DNA of 64,000 nt, from contig NZ_OY762905.1 of the NCBI RefSeq assembly GCF_963666525.1, positions 1,515,331-1,579,330 of the forward strand, given 5' to 3'. Numbering within the stretch: the stretch's first letter is position 1; every line of letters begins with the position of its first letter. Of this stretch, positions 9,446 to 20,622 are shown piece by piece. A model generated the notes under the pieces. That model was not told the DNA's origin, did not search any database, and saw only the letters and a program-made list of their open reading frames with translations. Origin of the DNA: an uncultured Cohaesibacter sp. GTDB taxonomy: Bacteria > Pseudomonadota > Alphaproteobacteria > Rhizobiales > Cohaesibacteraceae. Both the position numbers and the translations under genes were made by a program.

Positions 9446-10609
9446 TCAGAGAGCTGCCTTTTCCTGGGCAAAAGCCCAGTCGAGCCAATGGGTCAGGGCT
9501 TCCAGATCGGAAGCCTCGATCGTGGCACCAGCCCAGATACGCAGACCGGTCGGCGCATCGCGATAGGCGCCGATATCATAGGCAACGCCTTCCTTTTCAA
9601 GGCGGGCAACCAGAGCCTTGGCGAATTTCGCCTGAGCATCGGCATCCAACGCAGCAACATCCTTGTCCTTGATGGTAAAGCACACGGAGGTGTTGGAGCG
9701 GATGGCCTTGTCCTTGGCGAGGAAGTCGATCCAGTCGGACTGGTCAGCCCACGCTTCCAAGGTGGCAAGGTTGGCGTTGGCCCGTTTCATCAGACCGTCA
9801 AGCCCGCCGATTTCCTTGGCCCATTTGAGCGCGTCGATATAGTCCTCGACGCAGAGCATGGAAGGCGTATTGATCGTTTCACCGCGGAAGATACCCTCGA
9901 TCAGCTTACCACCCTTGGTCATGCGGAAAATCTTCGGCATCGGCCATGCAGGGGTGTAGCTCTCAAGACGCTCGACAGCGCGTGGCGACAGGATCAGCAT
10001 GCCGTGAGCAGCTTCCCCACCCAGCACCTTCTGCCAGCTGTAGGTGACAACATCGAGCTTTTCCCAGTCAAGATCCTGGGCAAAGGCAGCAGAGGTGGCA
10101 TCGCAAATGGTCAGGCCTTCGCGGTCTGCTGCGATCCAGTCACCGTTTGGCACGCGCACACCAGAGGTGGTGCCGTTCCAGGTGAAGACAACGTCGCGGG
10201 AAAAATCAACCGCGCCGAGATCGGGGATCTGACCGTAGTCGGCCTTCATCACCCGCACATCGTCCAGCTTGAGCTGCTTGACAACGTCGGTTGCCCAGCC
10301 CGCACCAAAGCTTTCCCAGACGAGAATATCGGTACCGCGAGCCCCAAGCAGGGACCACAGGGCCATTTCGACGGCGCCGGTGTCGGACGCAGGCACAACG
10401 CCAATGCGATAGTCGGCGGGAACGCCAAGCACTTCGCGTGTCAGGTCGATGGATTCCTGCAGCTTGGATTTGCCAAGTTTTGCGCGGTGGGAGCGGCCCA
10501 GCGGCGCATCAGACAGGCTGTCGAAAGACCAACCTGGACGCTTGGAGCATGGGCCAGAAGAGAAATGGGTATTGTTCGGCCGCACGGCCGGTGTAGTCAT
10601 GTCGCTCAT
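9446..10609 (-). CDS. serC: Phosphoserine aminotransferase
   Basis: This is a class V, PLP-dependent aminotransferase converting 3-phosphohydroxypyruvate and glutamate to phosphoserine; it can also act in pyridoxal phosphate synthesis. It has about 387 residues. The PLP lysine is Lys194 in [15 protein letters not shown], and the cofactor-binding Asp170 lies in [21 protein letters not shown] near the N-terminus is typical of the alphaproteobacterial/archaeal-type SerC. The start at 10609 has GAGGGT about 8 bases upstream; a second ATG lies 9 bases further in. It is followed by serA in the same transcription unit and preceded by a structured leader. Confidence 0.95.
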   Translation of the reverse strand: MSDMTTPAVRPNNTHFSSGPCSKRPGWSFDSLSDAPLGRSHRAKLGKSKLQESIDLTREVLGVPADYRIGVVPASDTGAVEMALWSLLGARGTDILVWESFGAGWATDVVKQLKLDDVRVMKADYGQIPDLGAVDFSRDVVFTWNGTTSGVRVPNGDWIAADREGLTICDATSAAFAQDLDWEKLDVVTYSWQKVLGGEAAHGMLILSPRAVERLESYTPAWPMPKIFRMTKGGKLIEGIFRGETINTPSMLCVEDYIDALKWAKEIGGLDGLMKRANANLATLEAWADQSDWIDFLAKDKAIRSNTSVCFTIKDKDVAALDADAQAKFAKALVARLEKEGVAYDIGAYRDAPTGLRIWAGATIEASDLEALTHWLDWAFAQEKAAL

Positions 10610-10710
10610 GAAAGCTACCCTCACAGATAGTTGCCTCTCGTTGGGGAGAGGTGTCCCACAGACCGGATTACTCCCCTTTATGAGAGGCGTCAAACGGATT
10701 TTCTGTGTTG
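10610..10710 (-). promoter_or_regulatory. Structured serC leader RNA (serC-motif-like)
   Basis: Three nested complementary segments are visible in the 5' UTR. CACAGA/TCTGTG pairs 10702-10707 with 10622-10627. GCCTCTC/GAGAGGC pairs 10682-10688 with 10633-10639. GGGGAG/CTCCCC pairs 10671-10676 with 10643-10648. The outer helix ends directly before the GAGGGT ribosome site. A competing local hairpin CCTCTC-CCCAAC-GAGAGG reuses the same strand, so two folds exclude one another. A conserved serC RNA motif upstream of serC is known from alphaproteobacteria; I infer this is a member but could not compare it with the consensus. Confidence 0.6.
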
Positions 10711-10797
10711 ATCACCAGATTGCAGCAGCCGTTGCAGTTTTGGCGCACAATAGGGCATCACCAAGGCGACAATGGATCACCAAATGATCCTGAAATC

Positions 10798-10829
10798 GAA
10801 AAAGGCGTTCACCAGAAGATGAACGCCTT
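10798..10829 (-). terminator. Intrinsic terminator of the porin gene
   Basis: AAGGCGTTCA and TGAACGCCTT form a perfect 10-bp stem with an 8-base loop; on the minus strand the stem is followed by T5. It lies about 115 bases beyond the porin stop codon. Confidence 0.82.
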
Positions 10830-10944
10830 CATCGAGAGGAGCTTTCAGCAAACTGCCAGACTTCGTCCAGGACCGATTCCAACCCGATGACAAACAGCAT
10901 GTCGACACGGGCGAGCGCGGGACTGACAGGCAGCTCAGCTCATT

Positions 10945-11706
10945 CTAGTTCAGATCGTAGCGCAGACCGACGCGGAACTCATGTGCATAGAGATCCGAGA
11001 ACTTGACCGGATTCGTCTGGGCAGGATCCGACGAGTGGCCGGTTTCGGCGCGACCGAATGACATCAGGCGATAGTTCGCATCCAGTTTCATTCTGTCGCT
11101 GATATCGAAGGCGGCACCAGCCATCACGTTCCATGCAAAATTGAACTTGGCGTGGTTGCCGAAGATCTGGGTGGTCGGATCAGAGCTGTTGTAATCGGTT
11201 GCTCTGAGATAGGCCACACCGGCACCGGCGCCGACATAAGGCGTGATGGAATTCCAGTGACCGAAGTCATAGTAGCCGTTCAACATCAGCGTCCAGGCAC
11301 TGAACTTGACCGTTTCGGTGGTGGCAGCAAGGGCATTACAGCCGACGTTGGTGCAAATCGCGTCGCCGGTGTATTTTGCCTTGCCATGATAATCGAGGGT
11401 TATGTCACCGCGAAGCTTGTCGGTGAAATAATAACCGGCACCAATCCCGGCCAACCAGCCGTTATTGATCTTTTCATTATAGAACTTGGGATCACTCCCC
11501 GCAGAAGGAAGCCAGGATCCATTGCCACCAGCATAGGCAGCAACACCAAGGTCTCCACGCAGATACCATCCTGAACCAATTTCAACGACGGCTTCGGGTT
11601 CGTATTCAATGACCGGCGGCGCAGGCAAATCCGCTGCAAAAGCAACAGAAGCTGACATAGCGGCCCCGAACACACTCAAAAACAGATTTTTTTTGAGGCT
11701 GCTCAT
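10945..11706 (-). CDS. Outer membrane beta-barrel protein, Omp25/Omp31-type
   Basis: This is a 253-residue outer membrane protein of the small eight-stranded barrel group common in Hyphomicrobiales. The first 24 or so residues are a signal peptide (LFLSVFGAAMSASVAFA), cleaved before ADLPAPP, a typical mature N-terminus for the family. Alternating hydrophobic strands such as WYLRGDLGVAAYAG, AGIGAGYYFTDKLRGDITLDY and FRVGLRYDLN follow. The start at 11706 has a GAGGAAAAGAG site; the in-frame ATG at 11754 is not needed. It has its own terminator and a long AT-rich upstream region, consistent with strong independent expression. Confidence 0.88.
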   Translation of the reverse strand: MSSLKKNLFLSVFGAAMSASVAFAADLPAPPVIEYEPEAVVEIGSGWYLRGDLGVAAYAGGNGSWLPSAGSDPKFYNEKINNGWLAGIGAGYYFTDKLRGDITLDYHGKAKYTGDAICTNVGCNALAATTETVKFSAWTLMLNGYYDFGHWNSITPYVGAGAGVAYLRATDYNSSDPTTQIFGNHAKFNFAWNVMAGAAFDISDRMKLDANYRLMSFGRAETGHSSDPAQTNPVKFSDLYAHEFRVGLRYDLN

Positions 11707-12045
11707 CTCTTTTCCTCTCGACACAAAGGTTTGAACGTGAATTGGAGATTTCACTCAAGAGAAAAGATCACAGAATTTTCTTAATACTGGATTAACTACG
11801 ATTATTAAACATAAATACATCAAGAAATGGTGATGAGAGTAATTTGGGGTAGATAAATTTATGCAAATTGCAAATTTTATTCTTAATAAAGTATTACCGC
11901 ACCGAAAGCCACCTGAACATCCCTCCCCTGAGAGCCGCGACGAAAGGTGCACTATACATCCATTTTGGCCGCAATCCCTTGCCAACGCCGGGCGCAAACC
12001 GCTATAGCCTGTGCAGCACCCTCCTTTACGGATTTCCGGGCAATC
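11707..12045. other. AT-rich divergent promoter region, porin / EamA permease
   Basis: The first half (11750-11900) is far richer in A and T than its surroundings and should carry the porin promoter on the minus strand. ATGCAAATTGCAAATTT near 11861 is a short near-symmetrical sequence that could be a protein site. A long minus-strand open frame at 11755-12249 has no recognisable domain and overlaps the permease, so I leave it out. Confidence 0.45.
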
Positions 12046-12960
12046 ATGCAGACACATTCCATCCGCCACTGGCTCATTCTGGCCTTTCTCATCCTTTGCT
12101 GGGCATCGGCCATCATCCTGACGCGTGTCATCGCCACTGAACTCACTCCGATCTGGCTGACTGCGGCGCGGGTAAGCTCGGGTGCGGTCGCTCTCATCCT
12201 CTATCGCGTGCTGATCGTCAAGAAGCCGTGGTCGCTGGGTCGACATCACATCCCATGGGTCATCTGGCTGGCCCTCATCAGCTCCGCCGTACCCTTTGTC
12301 TTTCTGGCCTGGGGATCACAATATACCAGCTCGGCCATCGCCGGCATCCTCATAGGAACGGTGCCGCTGTCGGTTCTGGGGCTGGCTCACTTCCTTCTGC
12401 CGGACGAGAGGATGACCCGCAGCAAAGCCCTGGGGTTTCTCATCGGTTTTGCCGGTCTTGTGCTGATTATCAAGCCTGAAACTGGCCCGAGCTCTTCCGA
12501 ACACACCCTGCAACTGCTCGGTGAACTGGCAATCTTCTTCTGCAGCCTGTGTTACGCCATGAACACGGTGTCCTCGCGAATGATCCCTCCTGCGGACAAT
12601 CTGGATAAGGCAACCGCTGTCGTTGCGACCTCTTCCCTGTTGCTGCTGATCGCCGGGCTGGTTCTCGAGCCGATCGACACCCTGCTCGCCGCTCCTGCGC
12701 ACCTGTGGCTGATCCTCATCTATCTGGGCATCGTGCCAACGGCACTGGCGACCCTCATGGTGTTCGTGCTGCTATCGCAAACCACGGCAACCTTTCTGGC
12801 CACCAGCAACTATCTGATCCCAGTCGCCACGGCGCTTGGTGGCATCCTGTTTCTTGGGGAAAGCCTCACCTGGGTCGTCTGGCTTGGCTTTGTCATCATC
12901 CTCGCAGGTGTGGCCATCAGCAGCCGCCCCGGCAGACGAGCAAGCAAACAGCAGGCCTGA
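12046..12960 (+). CDS. EamA/DMT-family permease
   Basis: This is an inner-membrane transporter of the drug/metabolite superfamily, 304 residues, built of two EamA repeats of about five helices each (residues 7-135 and about 150-295). The second-repeat motif AIFFCSLCYAMNTVSSR and the closing LGFVIILAGVAISSRPGRR are typical. Such proteins export metabolites, amino acids or drugs; the substrate is not predictable. The start at 12046 begins the first membrane helix; no strong ribosome site is seen, and an upstream in-frame ATG at 11947 would add an unlikely Cys-rich extension. It is a single-gene unit convergent with glmM. Confidence 0.88.
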   Translation: MQTHSIRHWLILAFLILCWASAIILTRVIATELTPIWLTAARVSSGAVALILYRVLIVKKPWSLGRHHIPWVIWLALISSAVPFVFLAWGSQYTSSAIAGILIGTVPLSVLGLAHFLLPDERMTRSKALGFLIGFAGLVLIIKPETGPSSSEHTLQLLGELAIFFCSLCYAMNTVSSRMIPPADNLDKATAVVATSSLLLLIAGLVLEPIDTLLAAPAHLWLILIYLGIVPTALATLMVFVLLSQTTATFLATSNYLIPVATALGGILFLGESLTWVVWLGFVIILAGVAISSRPGRRASKQQA

Positions 12961-12992
12961 AAGCCGCTTGAACCAAACTGATCGCAGAATCA

Positions 12993-13025
12993 GAAAAGCC
13001 GCCCGGACAACCGCAGCGGCTTTTC
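12993..13025. terminator. Bidirectional intrinsic terminator
   Basis: GAAAAGCCGC and GCGGCTTTTC form a perfect 10-bp inverted repeat between the convergent EamA permease gene and glmM. Confidence 0.85.
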
Positions 13026-13075
13026 TTCTATCGGCAATGAACGCAAGACCCAATTGAAGACCCGGCCCTTCGTGT

Positions 13076-14422
13076 CTAGGAGGCGCTGACCTTGCGCACC
13101 TCACCGCAAATGTCATCAACCACCTGTTCGACCAGATCGAAGTCGTCACCTTCCGCCATTACGCGGATGAGCGGCTCGGTGCCGGATTTGCGGATGACCA
13201 GTCGGCCATTGCTACCCAGCTTGCTTTCGCCGGCTTCAATCGCCTTTTTGACCGCCTCGGTTTCCAGCGGCGCGCCTTCCTGGAAGCGCACATTCTTGAG
13301 CAATTGCGGAACGGCCTCGAACCGGTTGCACACCTCGCTGACTGGCTTGCCCATCTTCACGACCACGGCCAGTATCTGCAGGGCAGCAATCAAGCCGTCA
13401 CCGGTGGTGGAATAGTCGCTCAGCACGATGTGGCCGGACTGCTCGCCACCCACATTGTAATGATGCTTGCGCATATGCTCGACCACATAACGGTCCCCGA
13501 CCTTGGTGCGCACCAGCGAAAGCTTGAGGCTCTTGAGATAGCGCTCGAGACCAAGGTTCGACATCACGGTTGCGACGATGCCCGGCGCCGTCAGCAGTCC
13601 TTCCCGGAACCAGCTTTCGGCAACAACGGCCATCAGCTGATCGCCATCCACCACCGTGCCGGTTTCATCAACGATGATCACCCGGTCGGCGTCGCCATCG
13701 AGCGCAATGCCGATATCGGCGCGAACTTCCCGCACCTTGGACACCAGCGCCCCGACTGAGGTCGAGCCACAGTTGTCATTGATGTTGAAGCCATTGGGAT
13801 CGACACCGATCTTGACCACTTCGGCACCCAGCTCCCACAGTGCATCAGGCGCCACACGATAGGCCGCCCCGTTGGCACAATCGATAACCACGCGAAGCCC
13901 TTCCAGCGACAGATCCTTTGGCATGGTGCGCTTGGCAAATTCGATATAGCGGTCATAGACACTGTCGATGCGCTTGGTGCGGCCCAGCCGCTCCGGATTC
14001 ACCAGACTGCTCAGCATGTCGGTTTCGATCAGTTCCTCGATCTCCGCCTCGATCGCGTCAGACAGCTTGTAGCCGTCCGGGCCAAACAGCTTGATGCCGT
14101 TGTCCTGATAGGGATTGTGCGAAGCGGAAATCATCACACCAAGATCCGCCCGCAGGGAGCGGGTCAACATGGCAACGCCCGGCGTCGGTACCGGCCCCAG
14201 AAGGAAGACATCCATGCCCATCGCCGTCAGCCCAGCGGTAAGTGCGGGCTCCAGCATGTAGCCGGACAGCCGCGTGTCCTTCCCGATCACAACACGATGG
14301 CGGAAGTCCCCCCGCCGGAAGATCTTGCCAGTCGCCATACCGACCTTCATTGCAATTTCCGGCGTCATTGGAAAACGATTGGCGCAGCCTCGAATACCGT
14401 CCGTTCCGAAATATTTAGCCAT
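13076..14422 (-). CDS. glmM: Phosphoglucosamine mutase
   Basis: This enzyme interconverts glucosamine-6-phosphate and glucosamine-1-phosphate, feeding UDP-GlcNAc for peptidoglycan and lipid A. It has 448 residues with the four alpha-D-phosphohexomutase domains. The phosphorylated Ser101 lies in [15 protein letters not shown], the Mg site is DGDADR (about 245), and the phosphate-binding loop is [12 protein letters not shown] near the C-terminus. I chose the ATG at 14422, where [12 protein letters not shown] begins. It is downstream of ftsH on the same strand, as in many proteobacteria, but a terminator separates them. Confidence 0.96.
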   Translation of the reverse strand: MAKYFGTDGIRGCANRFPMTPEIAMKVGMATGKIFRRGDFRHRVVIGKDTRLSGYMLEPALTAGLTAMGMDVFLLGPVPTPGVAMLTRSLRADLGVMISASHNPYQDNGIKLFGPDGYKLSDAIEAEIEELIETDMLSSLVNPERLGRTKRIDSVYDRYIEFAKRTMPKDLSLEGLRVVIDCANGAAYRVAPDALWELGAEVVKIGVDPNGFNINDNCGSTSVGALVSKVREVRADIGIALDGDADRVIIVDETGTVVDGDQLMAVVAESWFREGLLTAPGIVATVMSNLGLERYLKSLKLSLVRTKVGDRYVVEHMRKHHYNVGGEQSGHIVLSDYSTTGDGLIAALQILAVVVKMGKPVSEVCNRFEAVPQLLKNVRFQEGAPLETEAVKKAIEAGESKLGSNGRLVIRKSGTEPLIRVMAEGDDFDLVEQVVDDICGEVRKVSAS

Positions 14423-14705
14423 CAGTCTCAACAAACCTTTCAAGCGGCAAAAATTGGCCGACCGCACACGCGCTCCGCTCACGAAGCCCCCGGGGTGCCA
14501 GCCGTTCAATAAACATCCTGTAGCCAAGCGACTATACGGGAGGACTCTCTAAGGTCCCGTAAATGCTTCGCCAACCTCGGTTTCTTTATACGGCAATTCG
14601 GGCTGGAATTCAGGTTCGCTTATTCAATCTTTGTTTCCTGTTGTTACATCTTGCCGAACCCTGCCAACGCCCCTTGAAGCCACAACAGCACAGCAACAAG
14701 GCAAC
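14423..14705. other. Upstream region of glmM
   Basis: About 280 bases lie between the glmM start and the ftsH terminator. Since ftsH has its own terminator, a glmM promoter on the minus strand must lie here, but I see no clear consensus boxes. No gene is seen. Confidence 0.45.
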
Positions 14706-14732
14706 AAAAAAGCGCCCTCGAAGGGGCGCTTT
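14706..14732 (-). terminator. Intrinsic terminator of ftsH
   Basis: AAAGCGCC and GGGCGCTTT pair around a short CTTCGA-type loop, followed on the minus strand by T6. It lies 22 bases beyond the ftsH stop codon. Confidence 0.85.
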
Positions 14733-14754
14733 CCTGTCTGTTGGTCTTGATCAA

Positions 14755-16683
<1,929 letters not shown>

Positions 16684-16937
16684 ATGTTATCCCTTGGTTC
16701 CTCAGAAAGAGGATCGCTCTGTTCCAGAAAACGACCCTTCTCTCTCTTCTGACTGGCCCGCAGTGAGCGCCTTGAAGCTTTCACACCACCCTCCGTCAGG
16801 CCAGAATTTCGCGGCAGCCAGAGAATTTCGTAAAATCCCGTCCGGCGCCCTTGATTATTCTTCGATGAATTTAGGGTCTCGATGGGAACTTGCCAAGGCA
16901 AGTCCCCCCCTTTTCTGCACTAATATAGTAATAAGAT

Positions 16938-18353
16938 TTACTCTATCGTTTCATTTGACCCGAATTTTGCATCTTTTTCCTCAAATTCCAACTCGATGCC
17001 TTCGATTGGTTCACCATTGGTCCAGTCCTTGACATGAACGGGTCGACCGGCCAGCCATACGGAAGGAAGCGCCTCAAGCGCCCCTCTGGGCACGGATGAC
17101 ACCCCGAACGCCTCAGCACAGAACCCGTGACCTTCTTTCACCAACCACCGACGCCCCTCCGCACCCAGCGGCCTCAGCACGAGCCGCATTGAAGCGTCCA
17201 CATCACAATTGCCGGAAATCCTTACGCTATAAAGCCCTAGCCAGTTCACTTCTTCGTCAACCGATAGCGGCACCGCCTGAAGCTCCCTTCCCAGCTCGCG
17301 ATACACCCACAACAGGCCGCCGACAGTCTCGAAACAGCAGCCACCAACGGTTCGCTTACCCGGCAGGCCCGTTTCTTGCGAGCCACAAAGTCCCTGCTCC
17401 GGTTTTTGGCACAAGGCCTCATCCAGCGCCATCAGCTTCTCTTCCCGCGGCGGATAGGAGGGCCCGGCCACGAAGCCGAGCACGGCCCGCAACAGGCGCA
17501 ACCTGATTTCCTCCGGCTGGCCCCGCAGATCGGCCAGCGGCAGATAGAGGGAATGCCCCGGCCCTGCCGAAACAAAACGCCGGTAGAAATTCTGCACCAT
17601 GCCGTCGAGCGCATCTTCCGCCCGTTGCAGACGGCGGGCCGTCGCGGCCAGACGGGCAGAATCACAGCCCTCGGCGGCAAACATCGGCAGCATCGAGCGC
17701 ACCCGCGTCCGCAGATAGCCCGGGCTGCGATTGCTCGGATCCTCGGCCCAAGTGATGGATCGGGCGACCAGACTGGCCACAAGCCGCGCCTTGGGAAAGC
17801 CCAACAGGGGCCGCAACAGGGTCACCGCCCCGAACGGCTGTACCGGTCGCATCGCCGACAGCCCCGTTACCCCGCTGCCGCGCAACAGGCGCATGATCAG
17901 CGTTTCCGCCTGATCATCCTGATGGTGGGCAATCGCGATATGACCACAGTCGATGGAACGGGCATGGTCGGAGAGCAACCGGTAGCGCGCCTCGCGCGCC
18001 AAGCCCTGCACATTGGAATGAGATTTTTCCCCTTCCCAGACGAGTGTCTGGTGGGGAAGGCCTCGTTCGGCGGCAAGGCGGGCCACATAGGCGCATTCAT
18101 CCGCCGCCTCTGGTCGCAAGCGATGATCAACACTGGCCACGAACAATTGGATTGGAAGCCGGTTCCGCTGCACCCATTCATGGCACAGAACCATCAGTGA
18201 GAGGGAGTCGGCACCACCGGACACCGCAAGCAACACCCGCCCAGTCACCGGACGGGCGCTCGCGTGCGGCGTCCGCGTGCCTGTCGGCGGGCAATCATCG
18301 GAAAAAGGAAAAACAGTCGAAAAGGCCGCGTCCAACTCGTCGTTGGTCAGCAC
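16938..18353 (-). CDS. tilS: tRNA(Ile)-lysidine synthetase
   Basis: This enzyme attaches lysine to C34 of the tRNA-Ile that reads AUA, changing both its codon and amino acid identity. The PP-loop ATP-binding motif AVSGGADSLSL and the following VDHRLRPEAADE are diagnostic of the N-terminal N-type ATP pyrophosphatase domain; the C-terminal half is the less conserved tRNA-binding part. I place the start at the GTG at 18353 (VLTNDELDAAF) because GGGGGTGAA precedes it and it leaves 22 bases after the cpoB stop codon. An ATG at 18434 would add 27 residues and overlap cpoB by about 59 bases. Confidence 0.9.
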   Translation of the reverse strand: MLTNDELDAAFSTVFPFSDDCPPTGTRTPHASARPVTGRVLLAVSGGADSLSLMVLCHEWVQRNRLPIQLFVASVDHRLRPEAADECAYVARLAAERGLPHQTLVWEGEKSHSNVQGLAREARYRLLSDHARSIDCGHIAIAHHQDDQAETLIMRLLRGSGVTGLSAMRPVQPFGAVTLLRPLLGFPKARLVASLVARSITWAEDPSNRSPGYLRTRVRSMLPMFAAEGCDSARLAATARRLQRAEDALDGMVQNFYRRFVSAGPGHSLYLPLADLRGQPEEIRLRLLRAVLGFVAGPSYPPREEKLMALDEALCQKPEQGLCGSQETGLPGKRTVGGCCFETVGGLLWVYRELGRELQAVPLSVDEEVNWLGLYSVRISGNCDVDASMRLVLRPLGAEGRRWLVKEGHGFCAEAFGVSSVPRGALEALPSVWLAGRPVHVKDWTNGEPIEGIELEFEEKDAKFGSNETIE

Positions 18354-18375
18354 TTCACCCCCTGCGGAGTGGTCT

Positions 18376-19401
18376 TCAGCATTTGGCACTTTGAATCTCA
18401 GCCCGAACTTTCTGGCGGATGGCTGAAGAAGCATTGGGGAATTTCTTCAACAGTTCTTCATAGGTTGCACAAGCCGCATCGCGCTCGTTGATCTGGCGCA
18501 GTGCCATGCCGGTTCTCAGCAGCATATCAGGCGACTTTTGGGCGTTGGGATACTTGGAATAGGCATCCAGAAACACCTGGATGGCATCCCGATATTTGCC
18601 CTGCTGGAACTTGGCTTCGCCCAGCCAGTAGAACCCATCCGGTGCGCGGCGATCCTGGCCATAGACGCTGACAAACTGCTGAAAGGCCTGTTCGGCAGCA
18701 ATATAGTCGCTCTGCAGCATATAGCCGTAGGCCAGATCATAGTCGGAATTCGGGTCGCCAGTCAGCCCGCCCGATGGGCCTTGACCAAAAGAACCGTTAT
18801 CAGCCGGCGGATTGACCGCACCACCAAGCATCGATGACAGGTCGATAGGTGCCGAGCCGTTGACCCCGGGAGCCTGACCGATCAGATCGGTACCGGCTCC
18901 GCCGTTGCCCTGAGGCAACTGATTCTGGGGCATCTGGTTCTGGGACAGGCTACCAAGATTTTGCGGTGGCGTGCCAAGCTGGTCAAACTGCTGGGGAGCT
19001 GGCTGGCTCGGCGCTGTCTGGTTGCTGGACTGGCGACGAGGCTTTTTGCCCCCTTCCAGATCCTGGAAGCGGAATTCGCTGTCTTCCTGAAAACGCTGCA
19101 GCTGCTCCTGCAACTGACGAATGCGGAAATTGAGTTCCTCAATCTGGCCGTTATACTGACGCATCTGCTCTTCGAGCCGATCCACCCGGACCACGAGATC
19201 GGCGGCCGACTGGGCCACCTGGATGCGGTTTTCTGACTGTGCAATCGGCATCGGCGGCATGGGAACCCCATGATTGGACGCCTGCGTTTCCAGAGCTCCG
19301 ACCCGTTCGGCCAGTCCGTTGAGAGAAAAGTTGCTGGACGCAAAAGCGGCTCCGTTTCCGCTCACGATCAGAGCCACCACGGCAACCAAAAACCTGTTCA
19401 T
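18376..19401 (-). CDS. cpoB: Cell division coordinator CpoB (YbgF), Tol-Pal associated
   Basis: This periplasmic protein couples Tol-Pal constriction with peptidoglycan synthesis by PBP1B in E. coli. It has 341 residues: a signal peptide (MNRFLVAVVALIVSGNGAAFA), a coiled coil at about 55-105 that trimerises (VDRLEEQMRQYNGQIEELNFR), a Gln/Pro/Asn-rich linker, and C-terminal TPRs from about 225 (DYDLAYGYMLQSDYIAAEQAF). I chose the ATG at 19401 because AGGACT lies 6 bases upstream. It closes the tol-pal block, 340 bases after pal, and precedes tilS by 22 bases. Confidence 0.93.
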   Translation of the reverse strand: MNRFLVAVVALIVSGNGAAFASSNFSLNGLAERVGALETQASNHGVPMPPMPIAQSENRIQVAQSAADLVVRVDRLEEQMRQYNGQIEELNFRIRQLQEQLQRFQEDSEFRFQDLEGGKKPRRQSSNQTAPSQPAPQQFDQLGTPPQNLGSLSQNQMPQNQLPQGNGGAGTDLIGQAPGVNGSAPIDLSSMLGGAVNPPADNGSFGQGPSGGLTGDPNSDYDLAYGYMLQSDYIAAEQAFQQFVSVYGQDRRAPDGFYWLGEAKFQQGKYRDAIQVFLDAYSKYPNAQKSPDMLLRTGMALRQINERDAACATYEELLKKFPNASSAIRQKVRAEIQSAKC

Positions 19402-19626
19402 GAAAGTCCTCATAAAATCAAATGTGAACGACTGCCCATACTCGGCGCAGCGCCTCCACGATCAAAACAGCCAGACCAGACAAGCCCGACATCTTCCCGA
19501 GGCCACCACCATCCGATATCCGGACACCGGCCACCACAGCCCGCATATCCATCAGGCAAACATGTCAGCTACACACATAAAGTGTGCCTGCAAATATAGG
19601 AAAATGTGTGGCGCCATGCAATGAAA
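19402..19626. other. Intergenic region upstream of cpoB
   Basis: This stretch lies between the pal terminator and cpoB. It should contain the cpoB promoter on the minus strand. ACACATAAAGTGTGC near 19571 is a small partial palindrome. I see no gene. Confidence 0.4.
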
Positions 19627-19656
19627 CAAAAAGGACCGGCGAGAAAACCGGTCCTT
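19627..19656 (-). terminator. Intrinsic terminator of pal
   Basis: AAGGACCGG and CCGGTCCTT form a perfect 9-bp stem, followed on the minus strand by T5. It lies about 85 bases beyond the pal stop codon and shows that pal and cpoB can be transcribed separately. Confidence 0.82.
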
Positions 19657-19741
19657 CCATACAATTGCTTCAAGCTGCCCATTGGCCAGCCAGATCCTGC
19701 TCTCGATGAAAAGCGGCACACCGCCCTTCCTTGAGCCGCCC

Positions 19742-20221
19742 TTAATTGGCCAGAGTGGTAACCGCGCGGCGGTTCTGGGACCAGCAGGAAATGTCGTTGC
19801 AGACGGCAACCGGACGTTCCTTGCCATAGGACTTGGTGGTCATCCGGTTGGACTGGATGCCCTTGGATACGAGATAGTTGCGGACAGCGTTGGCGCGCCG
19901 TGCCCCAAGAGCGATGTTGTATTCGCGTGTACCGCGTTCGTCGGCGTGTCCTTCAATCGCAATGCGATAGTTCGGATACTGCTGCAGCCATGTAGATTGC
20001 TTGTCCAGCGTTGCCTGGGCGGAATAGTTCAGATCGGAACTGTCCGTTTCAAAGAAGACGCGGTCGCCGATATTGACCACGAAATCCTGAGCCGAGCCAG
20101 GGGTTGCCGAATTCAGCCCCTCGCCGCCCAATTTGCTTGGCGTCGAAGAACAGGCTGCCAATGCAGTCAGCAGTGCGACGCCGAATACAACACGAATGGA
20201 AGTTTTTGCACGATTTGACAT
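19742..20221 (-). CDS. pal: Peptidoglycan-associated lipoprotein Pal
   Basis: This outer-membrane lipoprotein binds peptidoglycan and TolB, tethering the outer membrane and accumulating at the division site. It has 159 residues: a lipoprotein signal with lipobox LAAC (Cys23), a short linker, then the OmpA-like domain with YRIAIEGHADERGTREYNIALGARRANAVRNYL, where the Asp and Arg bind diaminopimelate. The ATG at 20221 has AAGGACAATCAG upstream. A terminator after tolB and about 400 bases of non-coding DNA precede it, so it probably has its own promoter. Confidence 0.96.
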   Translation of the reverse strand: MSNRAKTSIRVVFGVALLTALAACSSTPSKLGGEGLNSATPGSAQDFVVNIGDRVFFETDSSDLNYSAQATLDKQSTWLQQYPNYRIAIEGHADERGTREYNIALGARRANAVRNYLVSKGIQSNRMTTKSYGKERPVAVCNDISCWSQNRRAVTTLAN

Positions 20222-20310
20222 CTGATTGTCCTTCGAGATTTAGTCTGAGATCGTTACTCTTCGGCGGCCATAATAAAAAATTTAGGTTAACCGCCCGTTC
20301 GCAAACATGG

Positions 20311-20325
20311 TTACCAAACTGTTAA
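20311..20325 (-). promoter_or_regulatory. Near-consensus CtrA-type box upstream of pal
   Basis: On the minus strand this reads TTAA-CAGTTTG-GTAA, seven of eight positions of the CtrA consensus TTAA-N7-TTAA. It lies about 90 bases upstream of the pal start inside a 7-bp hairpin-forming sequence (ATGGTTA/TAACCAT, 20307-20332). The call rests on the motif alone, in an AT-rich stretch. Confidence 0.3.
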
Positions 20326-20332
20326 TAACCAT

Positions 20333-20556
20333 TTTGTCTTAACCAACCTGATCCTCTGATCGAATCAAATCATGGCCACACTGAGGCGCAACCGCGCCAA
20401 CCGGCCCTTTGCAGCCCTGCCAAATTGCGCGTCCACAGCAATCCTACGCTCTTTTGCACCGCAGAACCGATTGAGCACCACAATCCTGCCCCGCAAGGGC
20501 AGAGCCGGCGGGTCATCCACCCGGTATCAGCCAACCGAACGGCACAAGGCGGCCAC
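20333..20556. other. Intergenic region between tolB terminator and pal
   Basis: About 225 bases show no recognisable gene. Short open frames on both strands here have no domain or ribosome site. The pal promoter is expected in or next to this stretch. Confidence 0.4.
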
Positions 20557-20595
20557 AAAAAATCTCCGGGACAACCGTCAGGCTGCCCCGGAGAT
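20557..20595 (-). terminator. Intrinsic terminator of tolQRAB
   Basis: ATCTCCGGG and CCCGGAGAT form a stem around a 16-base loop, followed on the minus strand by T6. It lies 28 bases beyond the tolB stop codon. Confidence 0.82.
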
Positions 20596-20622
20596 GAAAA
20601 CAGGACCAGTTTTGCGACCGTA

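Noticed and set aside
11755-12249. Minus-strand open frame of 164 codons
   Set aside because: It has no recognisable domain, overlaps the start of the EamA permease on the other strand and runs through the AT-rich promoter region of the porin.
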